The notes under the pieces were generated by a model. That model did not search any database. It worked only from the letters and a program-made list of their open reading frames with translations, and had not been told where the DNA came from. DNA of 64,000 nucleotides from Mercenaria mercenaria (taxonomy: Eukaryota; Mollusca; Bivalvia; Venerida; Veneridae): positions 18,313,001-18,377,000 of the forward strand of contig NC_069375.1 in the NCBI RefSeq assembly GCF_021730395.1, read 5' to 3'. This document shows, in pieces, positions 59,279 through 64,000 of the stretch. The number at the start of each line of letters is the position of its first letter. Position 1 is the first letter of the stretch. The position numbers and the translations under genes were made by a program.

Positions 59279-59690
59279 GGAAGCCGGTGTCACGGTGACG
59301 TCATTACCTATTCGCCGCGTTCTTGTACTGGCTTTATGATTATTATGACAATATTTACCATTTTCTAGCTAATGTTTGATCTTTTAAAAGAAAAAAAATC
59401 AAATAACTGGAAACATTTCTTGCATGATTTTTGAATGATGAATAATTTTCAGCAATCGAATGAAGTTCTGTATTCACTGCTCCCTATCCGCCAAATATAG
59501 TAAATTCATGACGTCATTTAAATGGGAAACCTCGGTCTCTTGTACTGCAAACTCCAGCGACAAATGTAATTTACCAAATAGGCCTAATGTTTGATTTTTT
59601 TTAAATACATGTAACTGAATATCTTTTTGACTGATTTTAACTAATACTTTATTTATGTAATCTATTCTGTATTCGCTGCGGAGAGAAGTA
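59279..59690. repeat. Old tandem duplication, about 220-265 bp per unit
   Basis: GTGACGTCATT, TCTTGTACTG, CTAATGTTTGAT, TTTTTGA(A/C)TGAT and TTCTGTATTC(A/G)CTGC follow in the same order in 59,290-59,482 and 59,505-59,680, with indels between. No function recognised. Confidence 0.55.
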
Positions 59691-60473
59691 GAGCTACTTT
59701 CTTCCGCTAGGGGCGATTTTTTATAACTTCCGACGAATTTAGAATCCATCACCAAGTGTGAAAGTATACTTGCGTTACCGTAAAGCTCGATTCTCGAGCT
59801 CGCTATAAATACGTTACCTTTCATTGTCACGGTCCAAAAGCTAGAAATAGACAAGGAGAATTTACCGGGAGGATAATAAACAAATATGAAATAATACATA
59901 TATCTTTCACAATGAAAATGCACAAAATATCATTAGTTTAAGGTTAACTGACAAAAAGCTTGAAATTATTAAAATTCGTGTCAAAACTGACAGCATGCTA
60001 ATCCTATTATAGTTATGTGAAGTGTTTATCGTACATTTATAAACTTCTAGTTTGAGACAAAACACGCAAATGATTGATATATATGACTCATTAGCCATTG
60101 CAAAAGTAGCGGAAATGGATAATGTAAGCATACTGCTTCAAAAATGTATCTATTGAATCTTAAAATTGTAAATAATAACTTTGAAAGCGTGGCACTCAAC
60201 CATAAAAAGTACTAGACTCAGATTGATTTGGTCTTTTCAGGAGATGTAAAGAAGCAGCACTTTTACTGTTAGGGAATAGACGGATGAATGACGAAACTTC
60301 TAACACGACCAGCAAATAACATACATACCTGTAAAGCAAAATCTATCTCGGGTTATTCTGCAATAAACAACTCGCGTGCAATTACGTCATCCGATCCAGG
60401 TGCGTAGCACGGTCGTAAAAAGTAGTTACCATTTTTTCTAACACTTCGGATACTAGTATGTCGTGTTAGAATC

Positions 60474-60651
60474 GAAATAATAAGTTCCCAAGTGTGATTT
60501 ATCGTAGAATAACCCGAGGTTTTCGTTCTTATGCGAAACAATATATCACTCAGGCCACTCAGGCCTGCGGCCGTCATGATATATTCTTACGCATAAGAAC
60601 TCAACACTCGGGTTATTCTACGTTAAACCACGTTTAGGAACTTATTATTTC
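60474..60651. mobile_element. 178-bp palindromic element
   Basis: GAAATAATAAGTTCC at the left and GGAACTTATTATTTC at the right open inverted arms of about 75 bp that share GTAGAATAACCCGAG and GTTCTTATGCG. The loop is GC-rich (CAGGCCTGCGGCCG). A further half-copy (TCGGGTTATTCTGCAATAAA) stands at 60,351. Confidence 0.78.
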
Positions 60652-60659
60652 TTAAATAA

Positions 60660-61740
60660 AGCCACATAATACACAAAAGGGTATATGTGTTTTCTTTCTT
60701 TCTTTTCAGATACATTCTGGCAGAATAAGCTTAGTTCTACATAGTTGATTGCTTGCAAACCCTTGTAAAGAAGTGGCACTAATACTGGAATCAAAAGAAT
60801 GAACCTGTTGCACATCAAGTGACGGCTTACAAAACTTTTTTGCTGACATTGACATGCAAAAGTTCCTACATAACCACAATAAGCCATCTTATTTTTTTGA
60901 AAAGAATTACAGCAAACCAAAATGCTGAAACACACTGAAAACATTAAGAAATAGGCTCTTTTTGTGTTAGAAGTGTTTGAGTACAACATAAATATTCCGA
61001 ATACACTAAAAACAATAAAAATCTACGGTAACATACTGAATACAGTCTAAAACAAACTAAAAACATCATCATGATGTTGCATATCTGTTGAAAGATACTG
61101 TAGTATTCTACATCATATTATATGCAAACTCAGACAAATTTAAAACTATTAAAACCTTTCGAAGCAATTAAAATGACACTTAATATGTTCTGTTGAACAT
61201 TGAAATATACTATATGTCACAACCTCGAAAGCAATTTTTCAATCAAATTTAAATTTAATTTCATATAATGATGGGCAATACATGTATGTAATATACTGTA
61301 TACACGTTAGGAGTATTTAGTGCATATAATCTTAATGATACTCATGAACACTTACACAAATTAAACTAGTATATAAAACTTTCTGAAATAGATTTGGAAT
61401 ACTGTTAAAAAAATCAATAAATTTTAGAGGAATAACAACTTCAATAAAATGGATCCTAACTCTTTTGTTAGACATTAAAAGAAGCAACTATATCGCACAT
61501 CCATGTACTTACTTTTGTACATAAGAAGCTTTCTTCAGTAATGTAAATTTGAAATAAGTATTTAAGTAACGTAAATTAAAATTACGAATTTGTTAAAATC
61601 ATAATATAATATTTAAATTTAAAACTTCATAAAAGTAAGTGAGGAAAAACACTTATCCTAATGTACTCATCAAGTACTTACAATGAACGTTTAAAAATGG
61701 TCTATCATATTATGTTGAGAAAAATAATTCAAAGCTCCGA
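60660..61740. other. Gene-free stretch
   Basis: Very AT-rich. A 114-codon minus-strand open frame (60,645-60,989) has no recognisable features. Confidence 0.4.
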
Positions 61741-61743
61741 AAA

Positions 61744-61905
61744 AGGTGCTTAAGGTGTCGGCCGTTCAACCCGGAGGTCATGGGTCCGACGCCTTTTCAT
61801 ATGACACAAGGTCTGGTTTTCCCAGGAAGCGGACTCGATAGAGGCTTTGAAGCTTTCATTGCAATCGAACTAAAATAAATTAGTATAAACTAAACTAAAG
61901 CTCAG
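61744..61905 (+). repeat. tRNA-derived SINE
   Basis: The tRNA-like head has GGAGGTCATGGGTCCGACGC (B-box side), followed by a body with TTTTCCCAGGAAGCGGACTC and AGCTTTCATTGCAATCGAAC, and an A-rich tail with AATTAGTATAAACTAAAC. Confidence 0.68.
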
Positions 61906-61994
61906 AAAAAGGACACAGCTCACATTCTGAATCTTTTTATTGAAAATATGCTTCATGGTGTTCAGTTCACTTTCAATAAGGAGGCTACACATTT

Positions 61995-62062
61995 AATGTT
62001 AAAAACAGATGAAACAACTGTCCAAATAGATGTTATGCATGATTACATTGGTAGAAAAGCAC
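61995..62062. repeat. Dispersed repeat, copy 2 (partner near 7,700)
   Basis: Same core CCAAATAGATGTTATGCAT and following AGAAAAGCACT as at 7.7 kb. Confidence 0.6.
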
Positions 62063-62069
62063 TAATTTT

Positions 62070-63155
62070 AATACAGCGCATTAATTTTTACATTCAAGTG
62101 TTATTATTATGAAATTGAAACTTAGTAACGTAGTAGCGTAAATCACTTACATGAACATATTAAAGACTATGAATTATTATGTGCTTGACTTGGTTATGAT
62201 AATTATACTTATACAAAGTTATAATACAGAAAGATCCAAGCAGATTTAGATTACTATCATTCAATATAATAATAATTACATAAGGTAATGAATTACAATT
62301 AATACTGTAACATATAGGCGGGTTATTTTATGAAAGTGAATGTATTTCATTTTGTTAGGTTTTCAATAAGGTCTTATCATTAGATAATAGTTTGTTTGTT
62401 TTTTTTGCATACATAATGAAAAGTTCTCACAAACTGATATATCTGGTAAATATCGATACTTTGGGGTTAACGTAATTTGTAAAGTTACATTCCAGGAAAG
62501 ACATAAGGAATATCAATAAAAAGCAAACTAACGTATAGCTGGTAGGACAGATCATTCAAATATGATAATTTGTTTACGATGAATGTCACTTTAAATGATA
62601 AAATCTGTTCCCATAAAAATGAAGTAATATAAAGATTTTTAAAGGTAACGTTTGGTAACAGTTGGTTTTTCGTAACGCCCAAACGTCCAGCTATGACAAA
62701 CAGGAATATACTTTACAGACATTTGGCTTTCAAAAACCTAAAGGGTGGAAAATGCCCTCTTGAATGAGTGGGGATCGGGGGCTTCATCACTCTGTCCTAT
62801 AACCATGATCAAGTTATCCCGGGTTAATGAAATAGTCACTTGGGAGCTGTCTGTCCTGTTTCACGAAAGAAATGTGAGGTGAACCAAATTTCTCTTTTAA
62901 ACAGTTAAACACGACACGCACAGAAAGCTATTGTTAAGATTATCTGATGCACTACGCAGAATATAGAAGAATGTTATTTTATTCATTTTCATATTCAATA
63001 TTTAATTCTGCTTGTGGAAAAGAAATCGCTCAGTCAGAAAGGCTATAAATGTTTTGTTTAGAAATCTTTATCGCTGCATAATAAATCTGTCAACCCGACA
63101 ATGGGAAGTTAATGGGCGGAATATCGTAATCATGACATACGATAGAAATTAAATT
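62070..63155. other. Gene-free stretch
   Basis: Nothing recognised. A GC-richer patch at 62,740-62,880 has no splice-framed open frame that I would trust. Confidence 0.4.
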
Positions 63156-63159
63156 ATTT

Positions 63160-63361
63160 GAGCCGCACCATGGGAAAACCAACATAGTGCGTTTGCGACC
63201 AGCATGGATCTAGACAAATCTGCGCATCCGCGCAGTCTAGTCAGGGTCCATGCTGTTCACTTTCAAACCCTATCGCAATTAGACAAACTGTGGATGTTAA
63301 GGCTTATCTGGATCCATCCTGGTCGCAAATGCATTATGTTGGTTTTCTCGTGGTGCGGCTC
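63160..63361. mobile_element. GAGCC fold-back element, copy 4 (diverged)
   Basis: Runs GAGCCGCACCATGGG...CGTGGTGCGGCTC and is flanked by ATTT on the left and ATTC on the right. It is shorter and more diverged than copies 2 and 3, so probably older. Confidence 0.85.
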
Positions 63362-63689
63362 ATTCATACCAACGTTTTACGCTATTTTGTTCACGATTGT
63401 ATTTCCTGTCCCGTCTCGGTAGGTCATGTGCCAAAACCTACAGTTGTATTCAACCATTTTTCAAATTTTGTAAATATGACAATTTCTGTCTCATCCAAGC
63501 TAATACACAAAGGACTACTTTTAACAAAGATGATTAATATCCATCTTCTATAAGCGACAGTTTGTCAAAATTTAGAAAGATTTATTTATCATTTTGGCCG
63601 TACATATGCTTTTATGGAAAAGATAAGTAGTTTGGGATTACTGCGTAAACATTTGTTGCTCCTATTTGGCTCTATAGGAATATGACGTT

Positions 63690-64000
63690 ATGCAAGATAT
63701 ATGTAAGATATGTCAATGCAAGATTATGTGACATAACTAAATCAGGTTATGCAAGATATATGCAAGATAAATCTATGTAAGTTTGTGTAACATAGCTAAA
63801 TTAGGTAATGCGAGATATATATGCAAGAAATGTCAATGTAAGGTTAATTGACATAACTAAATTAGGTTATGCAAGATATATGCAAGATAAATCAGTGTAA
63901 GTTTATGCAAGATATGTCAATGTAAGTTTATGCGGCATAACTAAATTAGGTTATGCAAAATATATGCAAGATAAATCAATGTAAGTTTATGCAAGATATG
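63690..64000. repeat. Tandem array running off the window
   Basis: Units mix ATGCAAGATATATGCAAGAT, AAATCAATGTAAGTTTATG and ACATAACTAAATTAGGTT into a compound period of roughly 60-85 bp. At least four compound units are visible, and the array continues past the last base. Confidence 0.85.

Noticed and set aside
59474-59923. 149-codon minus-strand frame
   Set aside because: It crosses the boundary of an old tandem duplication and has no recognisable domain, signal peptide or clean splice sites.
1-64000. CRISPR arrays, bacterial operons, riboswitches
   Set aside because: The window is animal DNA. The tandem arrays present have no spacer structure and there are no cas-like genes.

Overview
The window reads as AT-rich, intron-rich animal DNA, most likely from a bivalve mollusc and perhaps a venerid clam. 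That assignment is inference: it rests on the secreted C-type lectin genes, the tRNA-derived SINEs, and dispersed repeat families that I associate with clam genomes. Genes are few and split into small exons. Much of the rest is mobile DNA, especially short fold-back (inverted-repeat) elements.

Region 1 (1-6.7 kb) is the right-hand part of a broken Polinton/Maverick-type element. It has the C-terminal part of a protein-primed family B DNA polymerase, several small virion-type genes, a major capsid protein, a hydrophobic minor capsid/core-like protein and an adenovirus-type cysteine protease. It is followed by a tandem array of a short palindrome.

Region 2 (8.2-26.4 kb) holds two plus-strand C-type lectin genes in tandem with the same exon phases (1,0,1,2). 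The first (8.2-12.7 kb) is dead: a 703-bp fold-back transposon sits inside its first lectin-domain exon with a 6-bp target duplication, exon 4 carries a stop in place of a tryptophan, and exon 5 has a 5-bp tandem duplication. The second (19.2-26.4 kb) is complete: six exons give a 165-residue secreted lectin with EPN and WND carbohydrate-site motifs, and one intron appears to use a GC donor. In both genes a short tandem repeat has grown out of an exon/intron junction: an acceptor in gene 1 and a donor in gene 2.

Region 3 (26.4-33 kb) is mostly gene-free. It contains an unassigned GC-richer block, two tRNA-derived SINE copies (one split by a small inverted-repeat element) and the 3' end of another retroposon.

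Region 4 (33.2-46.8 kb) carries a minus-strand gene of unknown function. Four exons join in phase and end in a very lysine-rich then acidic tail; a possible fifth, upstream exon also fits in phase. Its introns hold a minisatellite of about 1 kb and two copies of a fold-back family with 4-bp A/T target duplications.

Region 5 (47-56.1 kb) has a TA-flanked MITE, a decayed minus-strand LINE, and, abutting the LINE, a young-looking DIRS-type tyrosine-recombinase retrotransposon. The DIRS element has 132-bp inverted terminal repeats and the internal complementary region typical of that group.

Region 6 (56.1-64 kb) has no gene I can recognise. It contains simple and tandem repeats, a palindromic element, a SINE, a fourth copy of the 4-bp-TSD fold-back family and a tandem array running off the end of the window.
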